Assembly: GCF_000801955.1 (NCBI RefSeq)
Contig: NZ_JSZO01000038.1
Location: forward strand, 34,786 to 98,785
Length of the DNA stretch: 64,000 nucleotides
Direction of reading: 5' to 3'
DNA from: Ralstonia sp. A12
Lineage (GTDB): Bacteria; Pseudomonadota; Gammaproteobacteria; Burkholderiales; Burkholderiaceae
Below, one piece after another: positions 44,396 through 53,500 of this stretch. Every line of letters starts with the position of its first letter. Within the stretch, counting starts at the first letter, position 1. A model generated the notes under the pieces. It saw nothing but the letters and a program-made list of their open reading frames with translations. It did no database searches and was not told where the DNA came from. The position numbers and the translations under genes were made by a program.

Positions 44396-44737
44396 TTACA
44401 CGCGGGTTGCAGCGTAGACGTAGGCGAAGACGAACGCCCCGATCACGAGCGAGGCCGAGGCCACCCAGCCAGAGACGCGCACCCGGCGCGAGCGCATTGC
44501 TGAAGCTGAGAACAGCATGCGTTCACGGCGCGCTGCTGAGCTGAGCGCAAACAGCAGAAGGCCAACCAGCCCAATCGTGGCAACGATTGCCCCGAGGGTC
44601 ACGCGCGACCACGCGGCCGCGAGATGTTCACCATCCTGGTATCCGAGATAACAGCTGCCTGCCCCGATCACGATCAGGGCGAGGCCACCGAGGAGAAAAC
44701 GACCACGCTCGCGGCGGGCACTCCAATCGACCGGCAT
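44396..44737 (-). CDS. Small hypothetical membrane protein
   Basis: This 113-residue protein has three hydrophobic stretches (GGLALIVIGAGSCYLGY, VTLGAIVATIGLVGLLLFAL, GWVASASLVIGAFVFAYVYA) and basic loops, so it is a three-pass inner-membrane protein. No family is recognised. ATG 44737 is chosen because the residues upstream lack membrane character; the ribosome-binding site is poor, so the start is uncertain. It lies between the serine hydrolase (same strand) and the divergent opgD gene. Confidence 0.55.
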   Translation of the reverse strand: MPVDWSARRERGRFLLGGLALIVIGAGSCYLGYQDGEHLAAAWSRVTLGAIVATIGLVGLLLFALSSAARRERMLFSASAMRSRRVRVSGWVASASLVIGAFVFAYVYAATRV

Positions 44738-44897
44738 CTTGTTCTTGTTTTGAAATGCAAAGCGCCAAGTATAAGTGGCGAGCAGCGCGCGACGGCGAAA
44801 GCACCCCGTGGGAGCGGCGCCAAATCGCCATCCGGAACCCTCACCCGCGTTAACATGTCGGATTAATCTGATTTCAAAAGTTACGTTACAGGCACCT

Positions 44898-46511
44898 ATG
44901 GTCACACGTCGAACCCTTCTTGCCTCTGCCTCCGTCACCGCCACGCTGGCTGCGCTCGGCATCACGCCTGAGGCGCTGGCGGCCAGCCGCGTCAAGCTGG
45001 GTGACGCTGCGCCGTTTTCTTTCGATTCGCTGATAGAGCGCGCTCGTACGATGGCCAGCCAGCCGTACACGCCGCCCGCCACCGCGCCGGCCGACATCCT
45101 CGCCAAGATCGACTACGAAGCCCACGGCAAGATCAAGTTCGACACCGCACACGCGTTGTTTGCCGATGGCCCCGGCCAGTTTCCGGTGACGTTCTTCCAC
45201 CTGGGCACGTTCTTCCGCGCGCCGGTGCGCATGCACGTGGTGGACAAGGGCGCCGCGCGCGAGGTCGTCTACGACGAGTCGTACTTCGACATGCCCGCCG
45301 ACAGCCCCGCACGCAAGCTGCCGCGTGGCAGCGGCTTTGCAGGCTTCCGCTTCCAGGAAAGCCGCCTGGGCGATCAGAAGAAACTCGACTGGAAGAAGAA
45401 CGACTGGGTCGCCTTCCTGGGTGCGTCGTACTTCCGCGCCATCGGTGAGCTGTATCAATACGGGCTCTCGGCACGCGGCATTGCGCTGGACGTGGCACAG
45501 GCCGGCAAGCCCGAAGAATTCCCCAACTTCACGCACGTGTGGTTCGACACGCCGGCAGACAACCGCGCCGATTCCGTGACGATCTACACGCTGCTCGACG
45601 GCCCGAGCATCACGGGTGCATACCGCTTCGTCATGCATCGCTCGAAGGGCGTGGTGATGGACATTGACACGGCTATCTTTCTGCGCAAGGACATCGACCG
45701 CTTCGGCATCGCGCCGGCCACGTCGATGTACTGGTTCTCGGAAACCGCCAAGGGCACCGCCACCGACTGGCGCCCCGAGGTACACGATTCCGACGGCCTG
45801 GCCCTGTGGACGGGCAGCGGCGAGCGCATCTGGCGCCCACTGAACGATCCGCCGCGCACGATGGCCTCGGCGTTTGGTGACAACAACCCGCGCGGCTTTG
45901 GCCTGCTGCAGCGTGATCGGGATTTCAACAACTACCAGGACGGCGTGCATTACGAGCGCCGCCCAAGCCTGTGGGTCGAGCCGCTGGAGGGCTGGGGCGA
46001 AGGCGCCGTGCAGCTCATCGAGATCCCGACCGACGATGAGATCCACGACAACATCGTCGCCATGTGGGTGCCGAAGGCACCGGCGCGCGCAGGCAACCAC
46101 TACCGCCTGCGCTACCGCCTGCACTGGCTGGCCGATGAACCATATCCGACGCCACTGGCGCGCTGCGTGGCCACGCGCATGGGCAACGGTGGGCAACCGG
46201 GCCAGCCGCGTCCGCACGGTGTGCGCAAGTTCATGGTGGAGTTCAAGGGCGGCCCGCTGGAGAAGCTGCCCTTTGGCGTGAAGCCCGAAGCGGTGCTGAG
46301 CACCTCGCGTGGCACGTTCTCGTATGTGTTTACCGAAGCGGTGCCGAACGGCGTGCCGGGCCACTGGCGCGCGCAGTTCGATCTGACGGTCGACGGTAAG
46401 GAGCCGGTGGACATGCGCCTGTTCCTGCGCGTGGATGGCAAGCCGCTGTCGGAGACGTGGCTGTATCAATACCATCCGTTCCAATCCCCGGTGGGGCCGG
46501 TGGCGTCGTAA
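44898..46511 (+). CDS. opgD: Glucan biosynthesis protein D
   Basis: This 537-residue periplasmic protein belongs to the OpgG/OpgD family that shapes osmoregulated periplasmic glucans. A Tat-type signal (TRRTLLASAS at residues 3-12, ending near LAA residue 30) opens the protein and a beta-sandwich domain follows. Conserved stretches include GPGQFPVTFFHLGTFFRAPVRMHVV, LGASYFRAIGELYQYGLSARG, RDRDFNNYQDGVHYERRPSLWVEP and RYRLHWLADEPYPTPLARCVATR. The Tat signal separates OpgD from Sec-exported OpgG. No opgG or opgH gene lies in the window. ATG 44898 is where the Tat signal begins. A bidirectional terminator follows the stop. Confidence 0.93.
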   Translation: MVTRRTLLASASVTATLAALGITPEALAASRVKLGDAAPFSFDSLIERARTMASQPYTPPATAPADILAKIDYEAHGKIKFDTAHALFADGPGQFPVTFFHLGTFFRAPVRMHVVDKGAAREVVYDESYFDMPADSPARKLPRGSGFAGFRFQESRLGDQKKLDWKKNDWVAFLGASYFRAIGELYQYGLSARGIALDVAQAGKPEEFPNFTHVWFDTPADNRADSVTIYTLLDGPSITGAYRFVMHRSKGVVMDIDTAIFLRKDIDRFGIAPATSMYWFSETAKGTATDWRPEVHDSDGLALWTGSGERIWRPLNDPPRTMASAFGDNNPRGFGLLQRDRDFNNYQDGVHYERRPSLWVEPLEGWGEGAVQLIEIPTDDEIHDNIVAMWVPKAPARAGNHYRLRYRLHWLADEPYPTPLARCVATRMGNGGQPGQPRPHGVRKFMVEFKGGPLEKLPFGVKPEAVLSTSRGTFSYVFTEAVPNGVPGHWRAQFDLTVDGKEPVDMRLFLRVDGKPLSETWLYQYHPFQSPVGPVAS

Positions 46512-46532
46512 GAGACAGCGCGACCAATAAAA

Positions 46533-46554
46533 AAGGCGGGAAAATTCCCGCCTT
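46533..46554. terminator. Bidirectional terminator between opgD and the fimbrial-like gene
   Basis: AAGGCGGGAA and TTCCCGCCTT form a perfect 10-bp stem with a 2-base loop, flanked by A-run on the left and TATTTGT on the right. It overlaps the stop codon of the convergent gene at 46553. Confidence 0.88.
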
Positions 46555-46999
46555 ATTTGTATGCGACCGTCACAACGGCCAGTGCGGGCTCCGCGCCCGG
46601 CGGGTGCGAGAGTGTGAGTTTGCCGCTGTTGCCCGCCAGCACGCCTGCCCTAAAGCCGTCATACCGCGCGCGCACAACTGCGCCATTGCCGGTGTCTTCA
46701 ACGCGCCGCCATGTGTCCGATGACTTGCCGCGTGCCACGACGGACACCTGAGCAGGCACCGGCTTCACCGCAGGTGTGTTGAAGGCCACGACCACCTGAT
46801 TGCCAGATGCTGCAGTACGCGCCTGCAGCCCATCCGCCGAACCGGCGGCACGCGGTCCGGCCTGCACGCTGTACCCGGTGGCAACGACAGCCCCCGTGAA
46901 GCGGATCGTGCCGCCGCTCTGGCTACCGGCGGCCAGCGCGCCGGTGGCCCCAATCGCCGCCATCAACGCGACGGCCCCTCTCGTATAACGCTTACGCAT
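46553..46999 (-). CDS. Fimbrial-like exported protein
   Basis: This 148-residue product has a signal peptide (MRKRYTRGAVALMAAIGATG, cleavage near LAA residue 25). The mature start SGGTIRFTGAVVATGYSVQAG closely resembles type 1 pilin subunits (GTIxFxGxIV), and the end LAVVTVAYK resembles the pilin C-terminal strand. It lacks the usual cysteine pair, and I see no chaperone or usher gene nearby, so it may be a solitary pilin-like protein or a divergent relative. It is convergent with opgD, with its stop inside the shared terminator. The 208 bp upstream (47000-47207) hold no gene. Confidence 0.6.
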   Translation of the reverse strand: MRKRYTRGAVALMAAIGATGALAAGSQSGGTIRFTGAVVATGYSVQAGPRAAGSADGLQARTAASGNQVVVAFNTPAVKPVPAQVSVVARGKSSDTWRRVEDTGNGAVVRARYDGFRAGVLAGNSGKLTLSHPPGAEPALAVVTVAYK

Positions 47000-47207
47000 A
47001 ACAACCCCCAATACCCGACCCTCGGGCGACGCTCTCTGTCCAGTCGTTTACGGACGACCAGACACGACGAATTCGTAACGGCCATTTTGTAACTGCTTGG
47101 CTCAACAATTGTTTACAGACGGAATCGTCCCACAACCCGATTCTTAGCTTTAACTCCGGGTATTCCCGATTGATCCTCAGAACCGGAAATACCGCAACCT
47201 TAGAGGT

Positions 47208-48023
47208 TTATGGCGTTGGCCATACCGCCAGCGCCTGCATCAGCCGTTTGCCCAGCGGAATACGCTTGGCCATATCGGCCTCGTGCGGCATGTCGATGTT
47301 CAGGGCGAACGCGTAGACCTTCCCTGCACGCTCGACCCAGCCGACCCACCAGCCGATCTCGGGCTGATACTCGGTAGCGACTCCCGTCTTGGCATACAGC
47401 GCGGCATCGCCCTGTTTCTCGATCAGCAGCATGCGGTGGACCAGATCCCACGTGCGCGGCTTCACCGGCAATTGCTTGAGCGCCAGACGGCTGGTGAAAC
47501 GCGCTTCCTCGAATGCAGAGATCTCCAGCGGACCACGCAACCAGAATTGGTCAATCACGCTCCCAATCTGACGGTTGCCGTAATCAAACGCATCCACGTA
47601 AGCCTGCATCCGTGCTGGGCCGATGCGGCGCGCCACCTCTTGGTAGATGGGCACGTTGGACACCTGGATCGCCTCGGGCAGCGCCATATCCTTCTCCCAC
47701 CGCTTGTAGGGCTGTGGCTTACCGCCGTAGGGGATCACCTCATGGTCATCGCGCACGGCACCGGTGTCGAAGGCGATCAGGCTGTTGGGAATCTTGAAAG
47801 TTGACGCCGGGTGGATGCGCCGCGCCGCGCGGGCCGGGTCGACCACGTAGGTGCGATCGCCACTGATATCCATGAGCACGAAGGTGCCGGTGACACCCGC
47901 CTCATCGAACACGCGCTTGAGGTCATCGCGCGCGACTAGCTCGGCGTGGGCTTGGGCGGCGCCCATTACAAAGGCACCGGCTGTGATGGCCAGTGCCAAG
48001 GTCTTCGACCAGCGAGAGAACAT
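47208..48023 (-). CDS. bla: Class D beta-lactamase, OXA-60 family
   Basis: This 271-residue periplasmic serine beta-lactamase has a signal peptide (cleavage near AHA-ELV, residue 27) and all class D motifs: S74-T-F-K77 with the active serine and carboxylated lysine, S122-N-V124, Y148-G-N150 and K212-T-G214. A WWVGWVER segment follows. The sequence agrees closely with my recollection of OXA-60 from R. pickettii, with several substitutions, so it is probably a variant of that family (possibly from a sister species). GTTCAAGGAGTCCC precedes the ATG. Family members confer inducible oxacillinase activity. The RP3-like regulator is divergent across 191 bp. Confidence 0.93.
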   Translation of the reverse strand: MFSRWSKTLALAITAGAFVMGAAQAHAELVARDDLKRVFDEAGVTGTFVLMDISGDRTYVVDPARAARRIHPASTFKIPNSLIAFDTGAVRDDHEVIPYGGKPQPYKRWEKDMALPEAIQVSNVPIYQEVARRIGPARMQAYVDAFDYGNRQIGSVIDQFWLRGPLEISAFEEARFTSRLALKQLPVKPRTWDLVHRMLLIEKQGDAALYAKTGVATEYQPEIGWWVGWVERAGKVYAFALNIDMPHEADMAKRIPLGKRLMQALAVWPTP

Positions 48024-48214
48024 GGGGACTCCTTGAACGTTGTAGTTGGCTGCCGGCAAGCACCGGCGCTGCGCATCGTAGGGAGCGCACCGTGCGCTTT
48101 CCAGTACGCAAGGCGTGCTGCACGTCACACGCGTAACGCCTGTAACAAACGGCTTGGCGCACAATAACGGCAACGTTTCTCGCCTTGCCTCGCAGCCTCT
48201 GCCGCTGTTTCCGT
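48024..48214. promoter_or_regulatory. Divergent oxacillinase/RP3 promoter region
   Basis: This 191-bp gap separates the two divergent starts and must hold both promoters. It contains GTAAC twice (GTAACGCCTGTAAC, near 48132-48145), a candidate regulator site. The spacing agrees with the roughly 190 bp I recall for the R. pickettii locus. Confidence 0.6.
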
Positions 48215-49822
48215 ATGCAGCCACCCAACTTGCCCGCCCTCCACCTGGAACTGACCACGCCGCAAACCGTCGACGGCCGGCGCGCACCGTTCCAGAGCCT
48301 GTGGCTACTGGTGCGGCTGGCCTATGCGCATCGCTTGTCGCCCGAGCAGCCCTTTGTGCGACTGGCGGATTTGCGTGGTGCGGTGTCGGATGCCAGCACG
48401 CAGCGCATGATGATCAGCCGTGCGTTTCGTGATTGGCAGAACTGGGGCGTGCAAGCCGGCTGGGGCGAACAGCGCGACCGCGAGCCACGCTTCCTCAACG
48501 CCGACAAGCGCAGCCAGGGCCCGTTCTGGCTCACGCCCGAAGACGCGGCGCGCGTCGTCTGCCTGGTTGAAGGGCGCATTGCTGATGACACAGACGTACG
48601 CGCCTTCCTCGGCATTGCCGCAACGGAAAGCGCCACAGACAACACCGCCGATGCGGCTGCCAGCGCGCTATCCGGCCCCGCCTCCGGCACACCCAACCCC
48701 GTGTTCTGGCACGCCTTCCTGACGGCACGCCATGCCATGCGCGAAGGGCGCCTGCTGCATGCGCTGGGCGCCGGCACGCACACCAGCAGCGCGTCTGATG
48801 CCGAGCGCGGCGGCGCCCTGCTCGCCCTGCGCCATGCCAGCGACGCCGCCGACAACGACTTCCAGCGCGCCCTCGTCACCCTGGGCGAGGCGATGGCCGC
48901 GCGCCGGCTGGGCGACTCTACGCGTGCCAGCGCTCTGCTCTCGCAACTGCGGGCGCACCGCCGCCAGCGACACGTGCTCGGCAACGACTACCTCGCCGCC
49001 ATGGAGCGCGTCGTCACCGCCTGGTGCGCGTATGACCGGCGCGATCTCGACCTCGCCGCCGGCCTGCTCGCGCGCATGGCCGACGCCGAACCCGGCCGCA
49101 GCCTGCTGCGCTATCACCCGCAGATTCGGTTTGAGTGGAACAACCTCAGCGCGCTGATTGAACGTGCACGATTGCTCTACGCCGATGCAGCCGACGTTGT
49201 ACCGGAAGTGAGGGTGCAAACGGCGCAGCGCATCGTCGCCCAGTTCGAAACCGCGCTGGCTGCGGCGCTGGAAAGCCAGGCATCCGACGCCGTGCAGCAG
49301 GTGGCCGCCAACCTCGGCATGACGTGCTGGCTGCTGCGGGATGTGCTGGGCAATTCAGCGCAAGCAGACGGCACGATCGATGCCGTGCGCTGGCTGGCCA
49401 TGAGCGAATGGCAAGCGCTGCGCAACGGCGGACCGTTGCAATCGGCATGGAACGCCATTGCGCTGATGCGCATTGCGCGCGCCAACACACACCGCGCCCC
49501 GCTCACGCTGGCCGACCTGCAGACGCAAGCCGGCCCGTTTGCCGAAGCCTTCGACGCACGCTACTGGCCGCCGCGCTGGGCCGACGTTGCCGCGCTGCGC
49601 CTGCGCGAGCACGACAGCGGCCGCCACCGCTACGGTCATGTGCAGGTCAGCGGGCTGTTGCTGGAGTTGGCGTGGTTTGCCCATGCCGATGGCGATTACG
49701 CCACCGCCCGCGCTGCCGTGGAGCGCTTGTCCGAAGCGATGCAAGACCTCGCACCGCACGATCGCGCCTACTTCGTGCAGGCGCTGAAGCCGCTTGCGCA
49801 CGCGACGGAAGCTGCGCCCTAA
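48215..49822 (+). CDS. RP3-like regulator required for oxacillinase induction
   Basis: This 535-residue protein, divergent from the OXA-60-like gene, matches by position, orientation and size the RP3 ORF reported in R. pickettii. As I recall, inactivation of RP3 abolished inducible expression of both OXA-22 and OXA-60. The sequence has no recognised domain: an N-terminal section (about 1-90) with LWLLVRLAYAHRLSPEQPFVRLADLRG could hold a DNA-binding fold, while the large C-terminal part is Ala/Arg/Leu-rich and helical like TPR or solenoid repeats. There is no signal peptide. ATG 48215 is likely; a longer in-frame start exists 30 bp upstream. How it senses beta-lactams is unknown. Confidence 0.8.
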   Translation: MQPPNLPALHLELTTPQTVDGRRAPFQSLWLLVRLAYAHRLSPEQPFVRLADLRGAVSDASTQRMMISRAFRDWQNWGVQAGWGEQRDREPRFLNADKRSQGPFWLTPEDAARVVCLVEGRIADDTDVRAFLGIAATESATDNTADAAASALSGPASGTPNPVFWHAFLTARHAMREGRLLHALGAGTHTSSASDAERGGALLALRHASDAADNDFQRALVTLGEAMAARRLGDSTRASALLSQLRAHRRQRHVLGNDYLAAMERVVTAWCAYDRRDLDLAAGLLARMADAEPGRSLLRYHPQIRFEWNNLSALIERARLLYADAADVVPEVRVQTAQRIVAQFETALAAALESQASDAVQQVAANLGMTCWLLRDVLGNSAQADGTIDAVRWLAMSEWQALRNGGPLQSAWNAIALMRIARANTHRAPLTLADLQTQAGPFAEAFDARYWPPRWADVAALRLREHDSGRHRYGHVQVSGLLLELAWFAHADGDYATARAAVERLSEAMQDLAPHDRAYFVQALKPLAHATEAAP

Positions 49823-50529
49823 ACAGGTCGACCGACGGAAATACTCGTTGTCCCCGGGATGATCGATGGCCCGGCGTGCCCAGCCATGAGCTGGCCGAGA
49901 TGCTGAATACCGCCCAGCCTCGCAAATTGACAGTACAGCAACCGGTCAAGAAATACCGGCTTGCGCACGCGCCGGTTGCTCCGGTTCAGTCCAACGTCGG
50001 ATTATTTCACCCGCTCACCCCGTTTCGCGAACGCTTCTTTGATCCGCCGGGATTTTGGAAAATCTTAATACTGTTTTCAGAGATTATTAAGTCTGTAGTT
50101 TATCGCGCGGTGACAATACTGAAATGCGCTCGACTCGGCATAATTCGACATTATCCCGCCTGACTGGCGCAAGCCGGAACACCCTCGCACGGGAGAGACA
50201 TCCCGTTAACCTGATTTTCATGTCGATGGTGACATGCCATTTTGCGGATGAGGACCGTTTGATATAGCCTTATTTTGCAATTTTCAGGGCAATCATCAGA
50301 ACAACCAGAATGTTACTGCCTGAGGGGGGGGCGTCTTCATGTCGTTCGACTAATATCGCCCGCCGCGTCGTCTGGCCGATTTCCATCGTTATCCCTTGAT
50401 TGAATCCGACTCCGTTTCCGGATCGTCGGAAGGGTACGTTTTATCTGGCATTTCCGGCCCGCCTTCTTTGCCGTTCCGTGTCGTCGATCTGTTTCTTGCT
50501 TTTCGTGGCAGATAGCGAGGAGAGAAAGT
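49823..50529. other. AT-rich gene-free segment before the autotransporter
   Basis: No credible ORF, RNA gene or terminator is seen in these 707 bp. The stretch 49990-50290 is markedly richer in A/T than its surroundings by eye. A run of eight G lies at 50324-50331, about 200 bp before the start. It probably holds the autotransporter promoter, and its composition suggests acquisition from elsewhere. Confidence 0.55.
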
Positions 50530-53500
50530 ATGAGTAGCGTACGTTCGAGAAGGATCCGGGATCCGCTTCCGCGATTCGTGTTGCCGACGGGCGTGTGTGT
50601 GGCGCTCACCAGCGCGGGCATCATTCCCGCATATGCGACCTGCAGCACCGCGGGTACCACCGTGACGTGCTCGGGCATCGCCAACCCGCTCCAGCCGAGC
50701 TATGCGAACAGCGCGAACAACATCAACGCCACCGTCAATCCCGGCGCGAGTGTCGGCGTGCTGCTCGGCGTCGGCGGCACGGCGATGTCGCTGACCGGCA
50801 ACAACACCACACTGACCAACAACGGCACGATCGACCCGTCGGCGCTCGGCGCGGGGCTCGGCGTACTGTCGAGCGGCGCGGTGCTCGGCAACGCGTCGGC
50901 GAGCATCAACACCACGGTCGTCAACAACGGCACGATGAACGGCTCGACCGGGGTGGCGATCAGCGGCGTGACGGGCATGGCGCTTTCGGTCCAGAACGGC
51001 ACGGGCGGCACGTCGCACATTACGAACACCGGTACGATCGGCTCGAACCCGCTGGTCGGCGCGACCCTCGTCGGCGCGGATGCGCCCGTGGTTGCCGCGT
51101 ACGGCGGCGGCCAGGTCCAGATGTCGAACAGCGGCACGATCAACGGCCGCGTCTCGTTCGGTTCGAACGGGACGCCCGGGCAAGGCAATACGTTCACCAA
51201 CTCGGGCACGATCAACGGCGGCGTGTCGATGGGCGCGAACAGCAACAACACGTTCACCGCGGTGACGGGCTCGTCGGTCAACACGGCGGGAGGCACCGGC
51301 GGCGCGTTCAACATCACGGTCGGTCCGAACACGCTCAACGTGGCGGCGACGGGCATCGTCGATGGCGGCGCGGGCGGCAACAACACGCTCAACCTGCAGC
51401 AGGGGACCTTTGCGAACGGCACGATCGCGGCCAACAACTACATCAATTTCAATCACCTGACCGTCGCGAGCGGCAACTGGACGATCAACGGCGCGTCGAC
51501 TGCGCAGGACGCGACGCTGTCGGGCGGTGTCGCGATCATCAACAACAACGCGTCGCTCGGCACCGGCAATATCACCGGCAACGGCGGCGCGCTGCAGGCG
51601 GGCACGGCTGGGCTCAACGTCGCCAACGACGTGACGCTCGGCGCGGGCGGGCTGACGGTGCAGGGCCCAACCGGGCTGACGCTGTCGGGCACGGTGTCGG
51701 GCGGCGGTGCGCTGACGAAGAACGACGGTGGCACGCTGACGCTGTCGGGCGCGAACAACTACACGGGCGGCACGAACCTGAATGCCGGCGGCCTCGTGGT
51801 CGGCAACAACGGGGCGCTCGGCACCGGCGCGTTGAATGTCAATGCGTCGGCGTCGCTCGACTCGAGCACGAACGCGACACTCAACAACACGGTCAATCTC
51901 GCCACCGGCACGACGCTGACGATCGGCGGCAGCAACGGTCTCGGGCTGGCAGGTTCGATCAACGGCAACGGCGGCCTCGTCAAGAACGGCGCAGCGACGA
52001 CGACGCTAAGCGGCGTCAACACGTACACGGGCGATACGACGATCAACGCCGGCACGCTCGCGCTGAGCGGAGGCGGCAGCCTGGCGACGACCGGCACCGT
52101 CAACCTGGCCGGCGCGGGCGCGACGTTCGATGTGAGCGGCGCGTCGGGCGCGCGGACAATCGGCGCGCTGGCGGGCACGGCCGGCACGAACGTGAACCTC
52201 GGCAGCAACTCGCTGACGCTCAACGGCAGCAGCAACACGACGTACGCCGGCACGATCGCCGGCGCGGGCAGCATCACGCTCTCGGGCAGCGGCACGCAAA
52301 CGCTGACTGGGACAAACGTGTACACGGGCGGCACGAACCTGAACGGCGGCAACCTCGTCGTCGCAAGCAACACGTCGCTCGGTACCGGCGCCGTGAACGT
52401 CAACAGCGCGTCAACCCTCGACGCGACCACCAACGTGTCGCTCGCGAACAGCGTCAATCTCGCCACGGGCACGACGCTGACGCTCGGCGGCAGCACCAAT
52501 CTCGGCCTGGGCGGCACGATCTCCGGCGGGGGCGGTCTCGTCAAGAACGGCGCGGCGGCGCTGACGCTTTCCGGCGCAAACAACTACACGGGCGGCACGA
52601 CAATCAACGCCGGTGGCCTGGTGCTCGGCAACGGCGCGGCGCTCGGCACCGGTGCGCTGAATGTCGGTGGCGCAGCGACGCTCGATACGACCACGAGCCT
52701 GACGGTCGGCAACGCCGTCAACCTCGGCACGGGCACGACGCTGACCCTCGGCGGCAGCAATGCTCTTGGCCTGAGCGGCGGGATCACCGGTGCGGGCGCG
52801 CTCGTGAAGAACGGCGCCGCGACGACAACGTTGACGGGCGCGAACAATTACACGGGCGGCACGACCATCAACGCCGGCACGCTGGCGATCGGCGCGGGCG
52901 GCAGCCTGGCTTCGACGGGCGCGGTCAACCTGGCAAATGCGGGCGCAACATTCGACGTGAGCGGCGCAACGAGCGCACAGACGATCGGCGCCCTGAACGG
53001 CGCGGCCGGCACGAACGTCAACCTGGGCGGCAACGCGCTGACGCTGGGCGGAACCGCCAGCGGCACATTCAGCGGCGCAATCGGCGGCAGCGGCAGCCTG
53101 ACGTTGGCCGGCACCGGCACGCAGACGCTGAACGGCGCAAGCACGTACTCGGGCGGCACGCACCTGAACAGCGGCAGCCTGGTGGTCGGCAACAATGCGG
53201 CGCTCGGTACCGGCACGCTGAACGTCGGCGGCGCGGCGACGCTCGATACCAACACGAACCTGACGCTCAACAACGGCGTGAACCTCGGCACCGGCGCGAC
53301 ACTGACGCTCGGTGGCAGCAATGCCCTTGGCCTGAGCGGCGGGATTGCCGGCGCAGGCAATCTCGTGAAGAACGGCGCAGCGACGACGACGCTGACGGCC
53401 GCGAACACCTACACGGGCAGCACAACGATCAACGCCGGCACGCTGGCGCTTGGCGCGGGTGGCAGTTTCGCGTCAACGGGCGCGGTGAACCTGGCCAACG

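Noticed and set aside
47208..48023. Horizontally acquired carbapenemase
   Set aside because: The sequence fits the intrinsic OXA-60 family of Ralstonia and sits with its usual RP3 partner; no insertion sequence or integron is seen.
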